Assembly: GCF_023701525.1 (NCBI RefSeq)
Contig: NZ_JAMQAW010000036.1
Location: forward strand, 161,487-225,486
Length of the DNA stretch: 64,000 nucleotides
From: Streptomyces albipurpureus
Lineage (GTDB): Bacteria; Actinomycetota; Actinomycetes; Streptomycetales; Streptomycetaceae
Direction of reading: 5' to 3'
The notes under the pieces are model-generated. The model was not told the origin of the DNA. It saw only the letters and a program-made list of their open reading frames with translations, and did not search any database. Numbering within the stretch: the first letter of the stretch is position 1; the number at the start of each line of letters is the position of its first letter. Shown piece after piece: positions 17,077-24,720 of this stretch. A program made the translations under genes and the position numbers.

Positions 17077-18085
17077 TCTCCTCCGCGACCGCACCGACTC
17101 CCCACCCATCGCCGCGGCGTACGCCGCGGCCGAGGCCGCCGCGCAGGCCGCGGGCGTCGATATCCGTTCCCTGGACAGGGTCAGCGAGCTGGAGGCCGTA
17201 CGGCGCCTGTACGAGCGCATCTGGCGCACCGGCGAGAACAGCCCTCCGGTGACGGCCGACCTGCTGCGCGCGATGGCGAAGGCGGGCAGTTATGTGAGCG
17301 GCGTCTTCGACGGGGACGAACTGGTCGGCTCCTCCTTCGGCTTCTTCTCCCCACCGGCGCGCGAGGCCCTGCACAGTCACATCGCGGGGGTGCTGCCACA
17401 ACTGCGGCGGCGCAACGTCGGATTCGCCCTGAAGCTGCACCAGCGTGCCTGGGCGATGGCGCGTGGTGTCAACGAGATCTGCTGGACGTACGACCCCCTG
17501 GTGCGTCGCAACGCGTACTTCAACATCGGCAAACTGGCCGCCGAACCTGCCGAGTACCTACCGGACTTCTACGGCCCGATCGACGACGACATCAACCGCA
17601 GCGATGACAGCGACCGCATCCTGGTGCGGTGGCACCTGGAGTCGCCCGACGTCGAGTCGGCCTGCGCCGGCCGGCCCAGGGTGACCGACGCGCAGGCCGC
17701 CCGCGCGGCGGGCGCGACCGTGGCGCTCAGTGTCTCCGCCACCGGCACGCCGATCGCCGGACGCGTCGACGAGCACGCCCACACCGTGCTGGTGGCCGTT
17801 CCCGAGGACATCGAGGCCCTGCGGGAGAGCGACCCGGTCTGCGCCGCGCGCTGGCGCACGGCGGTGCGGGAGGCGCTCGACGGGCTGCTCGCCGATGGTG
17901 CGCGCATACGCGGCTTCGACCGTGCGGGCTGGTACGTCGTGGACCGCGGGGGGCGACCGGCACCGCGACGGACGACGGAATCACGGACGGCACCGCACAA
18001 CGGCACACAGCAGTACGGCACACAGCAGTACGTAACAGACCAGCACGGAACACACCATGGCGAAGTACCACAGGAGACAGTGTGA
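17060..18085 (+). CDS. GNAT superfamily acyltransferase (COG3375 type), probable D-amino acid N-succinyltransferase
   Basis: A 341-aa protein of the large GNAT type that accompanies N-acylamino acid racemases. After an alanine-rich N-terminal helix come VRRLYERIWRTGENSPP, the strand YVSGVFDGDELVGSSFGFF and the acyl-CoA-binding region LRRRNVGFALKLHQRAWA, then WTYDPLVRRNAYFNIGKL, a hallmark of this subgroup. In Geobacillus the equivalent succinyl-CoA:D-amino acid N-succinyltransferase starts the conversion. ATG 17060 sits inside the M20 gene's end, and the stop overlaps the racemase GTG (GTGA at 18082-18085). The last ~40 residues are a Thr/His-rich tail (repeats of tacggcacacagcag) of no clear function. 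Confidence 0.8.
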   Translation: MIDVTDLLRDRTDSPPIAAAYAAAEAAAQAAGVDIRSLDRVSELEAVRRLYERIWRTGENSPPVTADLLRAMAKAGSYVSGVFDGDELVGSSFGFFSPPAREALHSHIAGVLPQLRRRNVGFALKLHQRAWAMARGVNEICWTYDPLVRRNAYFNIGKLAAEPAEYLPDFYGPIDDDINRSDDSDRILVRWHLESPDVESACAGRPRVTDAQAARAAGATVALSVSATGTPIAGRVDEHAHTVLVAVPEDIEALRESDPVCAARWRTAVREALDGLLADGARIRGFDRAGWYVVDRGGRPAPRRTTESRTAPHNGTQQYGTQQYVTDQHGTHHGEVPQETV

Positions 18086-19191
18086 AGGTCACGGGAGTCG
18101 AACTCCGCACCATCGAGATGCCCCTCGTGTCCCCCTTCCGGACGTCGTTCGGCACCGAGACCGTACGTGAGGCGCTGCTGGTGCGCGTCGTCACCGACGA
18201 GGCCGAGGGGTGGGGGGAATGCGGCGCCGGCACCGTCCCCGGGTACTCATCGGAGTACACGCATGCCGCCGCCGACGTACTGAGCCGCTTCCTGGTCCCG
18301 GCACTCGCCGGGGTGGCGAACCTCGACGCCCACCGGGTCGCCCCGGCCCTGGCCCCGTTCAAGGGCCACCGCATGGCCAAGGCCGCGCTGGAGACGGCGG
18401 TGCTGGACGCGGACCTCCGCGCCCGCGGCGTCGCCCTCGGGCATGCCCTCGGCGCGGTCCGCGACACCGTGCCGTGCGGGGTGTCCGTGGGGATCACGGA
18501 ATCGATTCCCGCACTGCTGGACGTGGTCGGCGAGTACCTGGACGCGGGCTATCTGCGGATCAAGCTGAAGATCGAACCCGGTTGGGACATCGAACCGGTC
18601 CGCGCCGTGCGCGAACGGTTCGGCGACATCATGCTCCAGGTGGACGCCAACACCGCCTACCGCCGTGGGGACGCCCGCCACCTGGCCCGGCTCGATCCGT
18701 TCGACCTCCTCATGCTGGAGCAGCCGCTCGCGGAGGACGACCTCATCGGGCACGCGGAACTCTCCGGGCGGATCACCACCCCGATCTGCCTCGACGAGTC
18801 GATCGTCTCCGCCCGCGCCGCCGCCGACGCGCTCGCGCTCGGCGCCTGCCAGGTGGTGAACATCAAGCCGGGCCGCGTGGGCGGCTATCTCGAAGCCCGC
18901 CGGATCCACGACGTCTGCGCCGCGCACGGCATCCCGGTCTGGTGCGGCGGCATGCTGGAGACGGGGTTGGGCCGCGCCGCCAACGTCGCGCTCGCCGCGC
19001 TGCCCGGCTTTCTCCTCCCCGGCGACACCTCGGCCTCCGACCGCTACTACCGGACCGACATCACACCGCCGTTCCACCTCGTGGACGGGCACATCGCGGT
19101 GCCGACCGCGCCGGGGCTGGGCGTCACTCCCATCCCGGAGGTTCTGGAAGCGGTCACGACCAGGACGGCCTGGGTGCCCGTTCCCGCCTGA
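18082..19191 (+). CDS. N-succinylamino acid racemase / o-succinylbenzoate synthase family enzyme
   Basis: A 369-aa muconate-lactonizing subgroup enolase-superfamily enzyme of the OSBS/NSAR (MenC2) family. All catalytic residues are present: KxK pair Lys161 and Lys163, metal ligands Asp188 (QVDANT), Glu213 (EQPL) and Asp238 (CLDES), and the second acid/base Lys262 (NIKPGR). Such enzymes racemise N-succinyl (or other N-acyl) amino acids and often also make o-succinylbenzoate. No men genes are nearby, while the acyltransferase and hydrolase of the D- to L-amino acid pathway are, so racemase is the likely role. GTG 18082 has AGGAG five bases upstream and overlaps the previous stop. Confidence 0.9.
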   Translation: MKVTGVELRTIEMPLVSPFRTSFGTETVREALLVRVVTDEAEGWGECGAGTVPGYSSEYTHAAADVLSRFLVPALAGVANLDAHRVAPALAPFKGHRMAKAALETAVLDADLRARGVALGHALGAVRDTVPCGVSVGITESIPALLDVVGEYLDAGYLRIKLKIEPGWDIEPVRAVRERFGDIMLQVDANTAYRRGDARHLARLDPFDLLMLEQPLAEDDLIGHAELSGRITTPICLDESIVSARAAADALALGACQVVNIKPGRVGGYLEARRIHDVCAAHGIPVWCGGMLETGLGRAANVALAALPGFLLPGDTSASDRYYRTDITPPFHLVDGHIAVPTAPGLGVTPIPEVLEAVTTRTAWVPVPA

Positions 19192-19205
19192 GTCCCGGGC
19201 CTCCT

Positions 19206-19232
19206 GGCCCCGGACCTGCTGGTTCCGGGGCC
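19206..19232 (+). terminator. Hairpin terminator after the racemase gene
   Basis: A perfect 9-bp stem (ggccccgga / tccggggcc) with a 9-base loop, 14 bases after the racemase stop. It separates the M20-GNAT-racemase operon from the PucR gene. Confidence 0.65.
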
Positions 19233-19291
19233 GGTGGCGGCCCCCGCCCGTCACCCAGAGCACCCCGCGGCTGTCCGGTCCGACGAACGGG

Positions 19292-21022
19292 ATGGCATCC
19301 TTTCGTCATGGTCAACCAACAACGACACGGGTGCGCCGCGCTAGCTTCGACCTCGTGCTCATCCCCGTGACCAGCCTCCCGCGAGCGAGCCTCGCGCGTG
19401 TCCTGGAGGAAGTCGGTACCACCCTGCTCGACGTGGTCTGCGGCGACGTCGAACGCGCCGACGACATCGGCGGCATCGTCATCCACGACCCGCTCGACGA
19501 GCCGGAACTCCCGAAGAACGCCCTGGTGATGGGCGTCGGCCTGTACGAAAGCGCCGACATCGCGCGGGTCGTCACCCACCTCGGCCGGCACGGCGCCGCC
19601 GCGCTGGTGGTGCGCGCGCCCGTCGAACCCGACGAACGGCTCGTCGCCGCGGCCCGTGCCTCGGGCGTGGCGGTCCTCTCCTTCGCCCGCGGCGCGTCCT
19701 GGACACATCTGGCGGGGATGCTCCGGACGCTGACGGCCGAGAGTAACCGGTATGACACGGACTCCCCCGCGCCCGGCCGGGTCGGGTCCGGCGACCTCTT
19801 CGCGGTCGCCAACGCCATCGCCGCGCTCCTCGACGCTCCCGTCACCATCGAGGACCGCAACTCACGTCTGCTGGCCTTCTCCAGCCGGCAGGAGGAGGTG
19901 GACCCGTCGCGGGTCCAGACGATCCTGGGCCGGCAGGTTCCCGAGCACTACACCCGCATCCTGGAAGAACGCGGGGTGTTCCAGGCCATCTACCGCAGCG
20001 ACCGGCCCGTCTTCGTGGACTCCCTGCCCGAGTCGGACGACTCGTTGCAACCGCCCGAACTGCCCCGCGCGGCGATCGCGGTACGCGCCGGGGACGAGAT
20101 CCTCGGCACGATCTGGGTGGTTGTGCCCGAGGCCCTGAGCGCGGAACGCAGCGAAGCCCTCTACGAGGCCTCCAAGCTCGTCGCGATGCACATGGTCTGG
20201 CAGCGCGCCGACGCCGACATGGAACGCCGGCTGCGGGCGGAGCTGCTGGGCACCGCCCTCGAAAGCGGCCCGGGATCGCCCGAAGCGGTTCGCCGCCTCG
20301 GCCTGAAGGACGAGCCCGCGGTCGTCCTCGCGCTCACCGTCGTCGACGCGGCGACCGAACACCGCCTGCCCGCCCGGCTCGCCACCGAACGCAAACGGCT
20401 CACCGACGCGTTCGCCATGCACCTGTCCGCCGTGCACCCGCGGGCCACCGCGGCGCTGATCGGCGACGTCGCCTACGGCATCCTGCCCCTCCTCCCGCAG
20501 AACCGGCAGGACGCCGAGGAACGCGCGGCCTGGATCGCCACCGAGTTCCTGGCCCGCGTCGGCTCCCGCCTCCGCCCGCTGATCGGGGTGGGGCAGCTGG
20601 CCGCGGACTCCTCGGCGCTGGCCCGGTCGCGTTCCGGAGCCGAACGGGCGTTGCGCGTCCTGCGGTCCAAAACCGCCGGACAGCAGGTGGCCCGCCTCGA
20701 CGACATCCATGTCGAGGCGCTCCTGCTCGAACTCGCCGACCTCGTCCCGCGCGGGGACATCCCCAGCGGCGCCGTCGCCCGCATCGTCGCCTACGACGAG
20801 ACGCACCAGGCCAGCCTGGTCGAGACACTGCGCAGCTGGCTCGACGCCTTCGGTGATGTCGCCGTGGCGTCCGCCGCGATGTTCGTGCACCCCAACACGT
20901 TCCGCTACCGGCTGCGGCGCGCGGCGGAGGTCGGCCGGATCGACCTCAACGACCCGAACGCGCGCCTGTCGGCGATGTTGCAGCTACGTCTGATGTCCCT
21001 CAGGTCCGCCCCGGACGGCTGA
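19292..21022 (+). CDS. PucR family transcriptional regulator
   Basis: A regulator of up to 576 aa with the usual three parts: an N-terminal ligand-type domain (through about residue 150, LPRASLARVLEEVG to MLRTLTAES), a central GAF/CdaR-like part (DLFAVANAIAALL onward), and a C-terminal PucR helix-turn-helix whose signature VHPNTFRYRLRRAAEVGRIDL is split here only for length (it starts VHPNTFRYRLRR and continues AAEVGRIDL). PucR proteins control purine, amino acid or peptide catabolism, often adjacent operons. The start is uncertain: ATG 19292 has a weak GGG element; a GTG near 19352 would also keep the domain. It follows the D-amino-acid operon and faces the peptide-uptake genes, so it is the best candidate regulator of both. 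Confidence 0.88.
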   Translation: MASFRHGQPTTTRVRRASFDLVLIPVTSLPRASLARVLEEVGTTLLDVVCGDVERADDIGGIVIHDPLDEPELPKNALVMGVGLYESADIARVVTHLGRHGAAALVVRAPVEPDERLVAAARASGVAVLSFARGASWTHLAGMLRTLTAESNRYDTDSPAPGRVGSGDLFAVANAIAALLDAPVTIEDRNSRLLAFSSRQEEVDPSRVQTILGRQVPEHYTRILEERGVFQAIYRSDRPVFVDSLPESDDSLQPPELPRAAIAVRAGDEILGTIWVVVPEALSAERSEALYEASKLVAMHMVWQRADADMERRLRAELLGTALESGPGSPEAVRRLGLKDEPAVVLALTVVDAATEHRLPARLATERKRLTDAFAMHLSAVHPRATAALIGDVAYGILPLLPQNRQDAEERAAWIATEFLARVGSRLRPLIGVGQLAADSSALARSRSGAERALRVLRSKTAGQQVARLDDIHVEALLLELADLVPRGDIPSGAVARIVAYDETHQASLVETLRSWLDAFGDVAVASAAMFVHPNTFRYRLRRAAEVGRIDLNDPNARLSAMLQLRLMSLRSAPDG

Positions 21023-21079
21023 GCGAGCCAGGCAACGGCCCGGCCCACCCGCCCGCTCATCTCACACCGCCCACCGATC

Positions 21080-23191
21080 TCAGTGGACCCCCTCACTCCC
21101 CAGACCGAGTGTGCCGATCAGAAACGCCAACCACTCGGCGTCCTGTGCGACCGCCACCTCGGGCGCGGTCGCCGCACCATGACCGGCGTTGTCGAAAACG
21201 TGCAGCAGGATCGGCGCCGCGCCCTGCTGGGCCGCCTGCAACCGGGCGGCGAACTTGCGCGCCTGCCACGGTGGGCACCGCGGATCGGTCGCCCCCGCCT
21301 GGAGGTAGACCGCGGGGAAGACCCCGGGCCTGACCAACTCGTACGGCGACAGCCGAAGGAGTCGCCGTATCTGTGCGGGATCGTCCGGGTCAGCCCACGC
21401 CTTGCGGATGACGAAGTCCAGATAGGGATCGCGGGTACCCCCGATGAGGTCGAGGAGCGGCGCCCGCGGCAGCACCGCACGCCACAGCTCGGGCCGTGTG
21501 GTGAGGGCCACCCCGCACATGAGACCGCCGTCGGACCCACCGGTCAGAGCGAGCCGGTCGGAGCTGGTGAGCCCTGTGGCGACCAGGTGCTCGGCGACCG
21601 CGATGAGGTCGCTGTCGCGCACCTGCTTGCGTTCGCGGTGCGCGGCCAGGTACCAGTCCCGGCCGAACTCGCCGCCCCCGCGCAGATACGCCTGGACGAG
21701 TACGCCACCGGCCGCGACAAAGGCGGCCAGGTCGGGCTGGTACTGGGGCAGCAGGGGCACGTTCGCCGCACCGTACGCGGAGATCAGCGTGGGCGCCGGT
21801 CGCGCCGGGTCGCTGCCCGCCGGCCGCACCACGTGGTACGGGACCGCCACCCCGTCGGCCGCGACGGCCCGGCCCACCGTCACCTCGGCGTCGAGGGTGA
21901 GCTCGGGGGCCAAGAGCGTCTCGATCCCCGAATCCCCCGGCCGGTGCCGGTAGACGCCCCAGGAACTGGTCAGGGTGGAGAAGGCGAAGACGAAGTCGTC
22001 CGTGGGAGCGCCGACCGCCAGGCCGGTCAACGCGAAGAACGGAGCGGCGAGCGCGCCCCGGCCGGGCAGCGGAACCTCCCCGGTGGTGGCGCCCGAACGG
22101 TCGAGGATCCGGACCCTGGCGAACGTCTGGTCGAACTCGCTGAGGTACAGGTGTTCACCGACCGGGGAGAGGGATCGCAGCACCGTCTCACCCTCCGGCA
22201 CCAACTCGGTCCACCCCGCGGGGTCATTGGGGTCCCCCGCATCGAGCGGGAGGGCGACCACCCGCCCGCGGGGGGCACCGACATCGGTCACCGCGATATA
22301 GCGGTCGCCGACGATATGTCCGGCGATCGTTCCGACGCACTCGGTGACGAAGGGGCGCCAGGTCGCGCCGGGCCGGGACAGGTCGCGCACCGCGACCGGG
22401 ACGGGGCTGCCCACCCGGTGGCTCGCGACGGCCCACCGGCCGTCCGGCGAGAGTTGGACCAGGGTGTACTCCCGGGAGCCCGCGCCGACCGGAATCGATT
22501 CCACCACCGTGCTGGCCGCACCGTCCCCGTTCGGCGGCGGTGTGGCGAGCCGGTGGCGGAACACCGCCTGCCGGAACTCCCGTGGTGAGCCGGTGAGCGC
22601 GAGGAAGTAGAAGCCGCTGCTGTCGGGCAGCCAGGAGACGCCACCGGCCCACGCGCTGTGCAGGACCTGCGACGGGGCGCCGTCGAGCACCCGCCCCGAT
22701 TCCACCTCGATGAGCCGGATGGTGTTGTGCTCACTGCCGTCGGCGCAGACGCCCAGGGCAAGGACGCGGCCGTTCGGCGCGGGCATCAGCCAGGACAGGA
22801 ACGCCGGGTTCTGCTCGCTGCCGAACGCGGCCAGGTCGACCACGGACCGTCCCGCGCCGAACGGCCGGTCGGCGACGACCACCGTGGGCGCCGCCCCACC
22901 CGGCTCGGTCACGGCGCGGAACCAGCGGCCGGCCGCGTACTTCGGCAGGTCTGGACGGGACCCGCGGTCATACGTCTCGACCAGCTTCCGAACGGCCGCC
23001 GGATCCTGCCCGTCGTAGCTGACGGCGGTGGCGAGCCCGGCCTGCTGGCGCTGCCACCGCCGTACCTCGTCGGTCTCCGACTCCAGCCACCGGTACGGGT
23101 CGGGCACCCGGACGCCCGCGACGTCCGCGACGACCTCGACGGTACGGGCGGGCGGGTACGCGGGCGAAAACGGGGGTGGGACAACGTTCAC
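21080..23191 (-). CDS. Prolyl oligopeptidase family serine peptidase (S9A)
   Basis: A 703-aa cytoplasmic serine peptidase with the seven-bladed propeller plus alpha/beta hydrolase layout of prolyl oligopeptidase. The N-terminus has VPDPYRWLE, a hallmark. The catalytic Ser553 lies in GGSDGG, the Asp in ATDPRCP and His671 in DNAGHG. It cleaves short peptides after proline. There is no signal peptide. The GTG start (23191) overlaps the stop of the upstream esterase-like gene in a GTGA, so the two are co-translated. It would help degrade imported peptides. It converges on PucR with a 57-base gap. Confidence 0.92.
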   Translation of the reverse strand: MNVVPPPFSPAYPPARTVEVVADVAGVRVPDPYRWLESETDEVRRWQRQQAGLATAVSYDGQDPAAVRKLVETYDRGSRPDLPKYAAGRWFRAVTEPGGAAPTVVVADRPFGAGRSVVDLAAFGSEQNPAFLSWLMPAPNGRVLALGVCADGSEHNTIRLIEVESGRVLDGAPSQVLHSAWAGGVSWLPDSSGFYFLALTGSPREFRQAVFRHRLATPPPNGDGAASTVVESIPVGAGSREYTLVQLSPDGRWAVASHRVGSPVPVAVRDLSRPGATWRPFVTECVGTIAGHIVGDRYIAVTDVGAPRGRVVALPLDAGDPNDPAGWTELVPEGETVLRSLSPVGEHLYLSEFDQTFARVRILDRSGATTGEVPLPGRGALAAPFFALTGLAVGAPTDDFVFAFSTLTSSWGVYRHRPGDSGIETLLAPELTLDAEVTVGRAVAADGVAVPYHVVRPAGSDPARPAPTLISAYGAANVPLLPQYQPDLAAFVAAGGVLVQAYLRGGGEFGRDWYLAAHRERKQVRDSDLIAVAEHLVATGLTSSDRLALTGGSDGGLMCGVALTTRPELWRAVLPRAPLLDLIGGTRDPYLDFVIRKAWADPDDPAQIRRLLRLSPYELVRPGVFPAVYLQAGATDPRCPPWQARKFAARLQAAQQGAAPILLHVFDNAGHGAATAPEVAVAQDAEWLAFLIGTLGLGSEGVH

Positions 23192-24627
23192 GGTGACTCC
23201 GACTCCTCAGTGGCCTCAGGACCGCCGAGGTCCCCAGAACGCGCGGACTGCTCTGCCTCTGCCTCTGCCTCTGAATCCGGGCCCGCGTCCGAATCTGCTG
23301 CTGCGGCTGCTTCCGTGCCTGTGTTTGTGCCTGCTTCCGTGCCTGTGTTCGTGCCTGCGTCTACTTCCGCTGCTGCCTCGGGGGCCGACCTCGCGGCCGC
23401 ATCGAACTCCGCGCGGAGCCGCTCGAACGCCCCGGGGACCCGAGTGACCCGCCGGACGTGGATGAGCGCGTCGTAGGCCGCGGGGAAGTCGTCGACGGGG
23501 TCGAGTCCACCGCTGGCGAGCGTGCCCTCGACCCCGTCGAGGAACCCGCCCGGCGCGCGGCGCGGATCGACCACGGCCACCCGCGGACCGAGGCGGTCCA
23601 GCCGCGACTCGACGGACTCCGGCGTCAGGGTCCGCGCGCCGAGGGTGACCTCGCAGTCGAACGGGCGCGGGGAACGCTGGGTGAACCGGATCTCCGGACC
23701 GGACCCGTAGGTCATCCCGATGACGACCAGGTCGGCGCCCAACGCGGAGTCCAGCAGACCGCCCAGGGTCGGCCGGCCATGAAACGGCGAACGGCGAACG
23801 TGCGCGTTGTGGGCGCTCACCATGACGCGCCGCTCCCGCTGGAGTACCCACTCCACGCTCCGCGCCATAAACGCCTCCCGCGGGTACGGTCGCCCCGTCG
23901 GGAACGTCGAACCGGCCCCTTCGACCTCCGCGACGAAGGCCCCGAGCGAAGCCGCGCACCAGAGCGCGACCTCGGCATCCTCGCTGTGCTCCCTGTCCAC
24001 GCCGTCCTTGTGGCTGAACCGGAGCGCGCGCTCCTGAAGCCCCTGGAGCCCTTCGAGCAGTCGGGCCCTGTCGGACGCGGACATCGCCGCGTACCGGAGT
24101 GCCGCATGCGAACGGCCGCCCAGGTCGCTCAGCCGCAGCAACTCCTCGTCACCCGGGCGGGCCGGTAGCCGCTCCAGGCAGGCGCGGACCGCCGGCCCGG
24201 GTGAGGTGGACGAACCGGGGAGGTCCATCCCGTAGAAGCCGACCTTCGCGAAATCCCCGGTGTTCCGGTGGCGCATCCAGCGCAGTTGCCGCCGCGTCGG
24301 CTCGGACTCGCCGAACCGGTAGGTGATGCCGTCACGGGCGATCGTCTCGATGCGTCCCGGTCCGCCGTGGATCCACTCGTTGACGGCGAGGCCCTCGGGG
24401 AAGCCGGACTCCAGCACCAGGCCCGTGAACCCGAACTCCTGGACGAGGAGCCGGAAGAGCTGGTCCCTGAGCCCGTAGAACTCCGTGATGTTGTGGGCGC
24501 CCTCACCGAGGGCCACCACCCGTGCGTCGCCGATCAGCTCACGCAGCGCCCCGATCTCGGCTGGGCCCGCGCTCTGGCCGAGCGGCCAGGCGAACGCGTC
24601 CGATGACGAGTCCGCAGACGTGTCCAT
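23188..24627 (-). CDS. Erythromycin esterase (Ere) family protein
   Basis: A 479-aa member of the erythromycin esterase/succinoglycan-biosynthesis hydrolase superfamily. Signatures: VVALGEGAHNITEFYGLRDQL near the N-terminus (His and Glu of the active-site cleft), LVLESGFPEG, WMRHRNTG, YGMDLPG and VMVSAHNAHVRRS. True Ere enzymes hydrolyse the macrolide lactone; many family members have unknown substrates. The C-terminal ~60 residues are an acidic low-complexity tail with a duplicated AGTNTGTE unit, absent from usual Ere proteins. GGGAGGAGG precedes ATG 24627. Coupling to the prolyl oligopeptidase is unusual and suggests a peptide-linked or ester-peptide substrate, but that is inference. Confidence 0.85.
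   Translation of the reverse strand: MDTSADSSSDAFAWPLGQSAGPAEIGALRELIGDARVVALGEGAHNITEFYGLRDQLFRLLVQEFGFTGLVLESGFPEGLAVNEWIHGGPGRIETIARDGITYRFGESEPTRRQLRWMRHRNTGDFAKVGFYGMDLPGSSTSPGPAVRACLERLPARPGDEELLRLSDLGGRSHAALRYAAMSASDRARLLEGLQGLQERALRFSHKDGVDREHSEDAEVALWCAASLGAFVAEVEGAGSTFPTGRPYPREAFMARSVEWVLQRERRVMVSAHNAHVRRSPFHGRPTLGGLLDSALGADLVVIGMTYGSGPEIRFTQRSPRPFDCEVTLGARTLTPESVESRLDRLGPRVAVVDPRRAPGGFLDGVEGTLASGGLDPVDDFPAAYDALIHVRRVTRVPGAFERLRAEFDAAARSAPEAAAEVDAGTNTGTEAGTNTGTEAAAAADSDAGPDSEAEAEAEQSARSGDLGGPEATEESESP
23309..23356 (-). repeat. 24-bp tandem duplication in the Ere-family gene
   Basis: Two adjacent 24-base units (23309-23332 and 23333-23356) that differ at one position encode AGTNTGTE twice. 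A run of ctgcct hexamers lies at 23250-23270. Both sit in the low-complexity tail, so length variation between strains is likely. Confidence 0.8.
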
Positions 24628-24676
24628 AGCGGCTGCCTCCTCCCAGGATGGTGATGGAACGCTGAGGGCCTTCCGC

Positions 24677-24711
24677 TCGGACCGGGCCGGGTTGGACCCG
24701 GCCCGGTCCGA
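24677..24711 (-). terminator. Strong hairpin between the binding-protein gene and the Ere-family gene
   Basis: A perfect 15-bp inverted repeat (cggaccgggccgggt / acccggcccggtccg) with a 3-base loop, extended by a T-A pair. It lies just after the stop of the peptide-binding protein and before the esterase-family gene, so it should end or attenuate the transporter transcript. Confidence 0.75.
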
Positions 24712-24720
24712 AGAAGGTTC

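Noticed and set aside
18082..19191. Menaquinone-pathway o-succinylbenzoate synthase
   Set aside because: No men genes nearby, while the two other enzymes of the N-succinylamino acid pathway are in the same operon.
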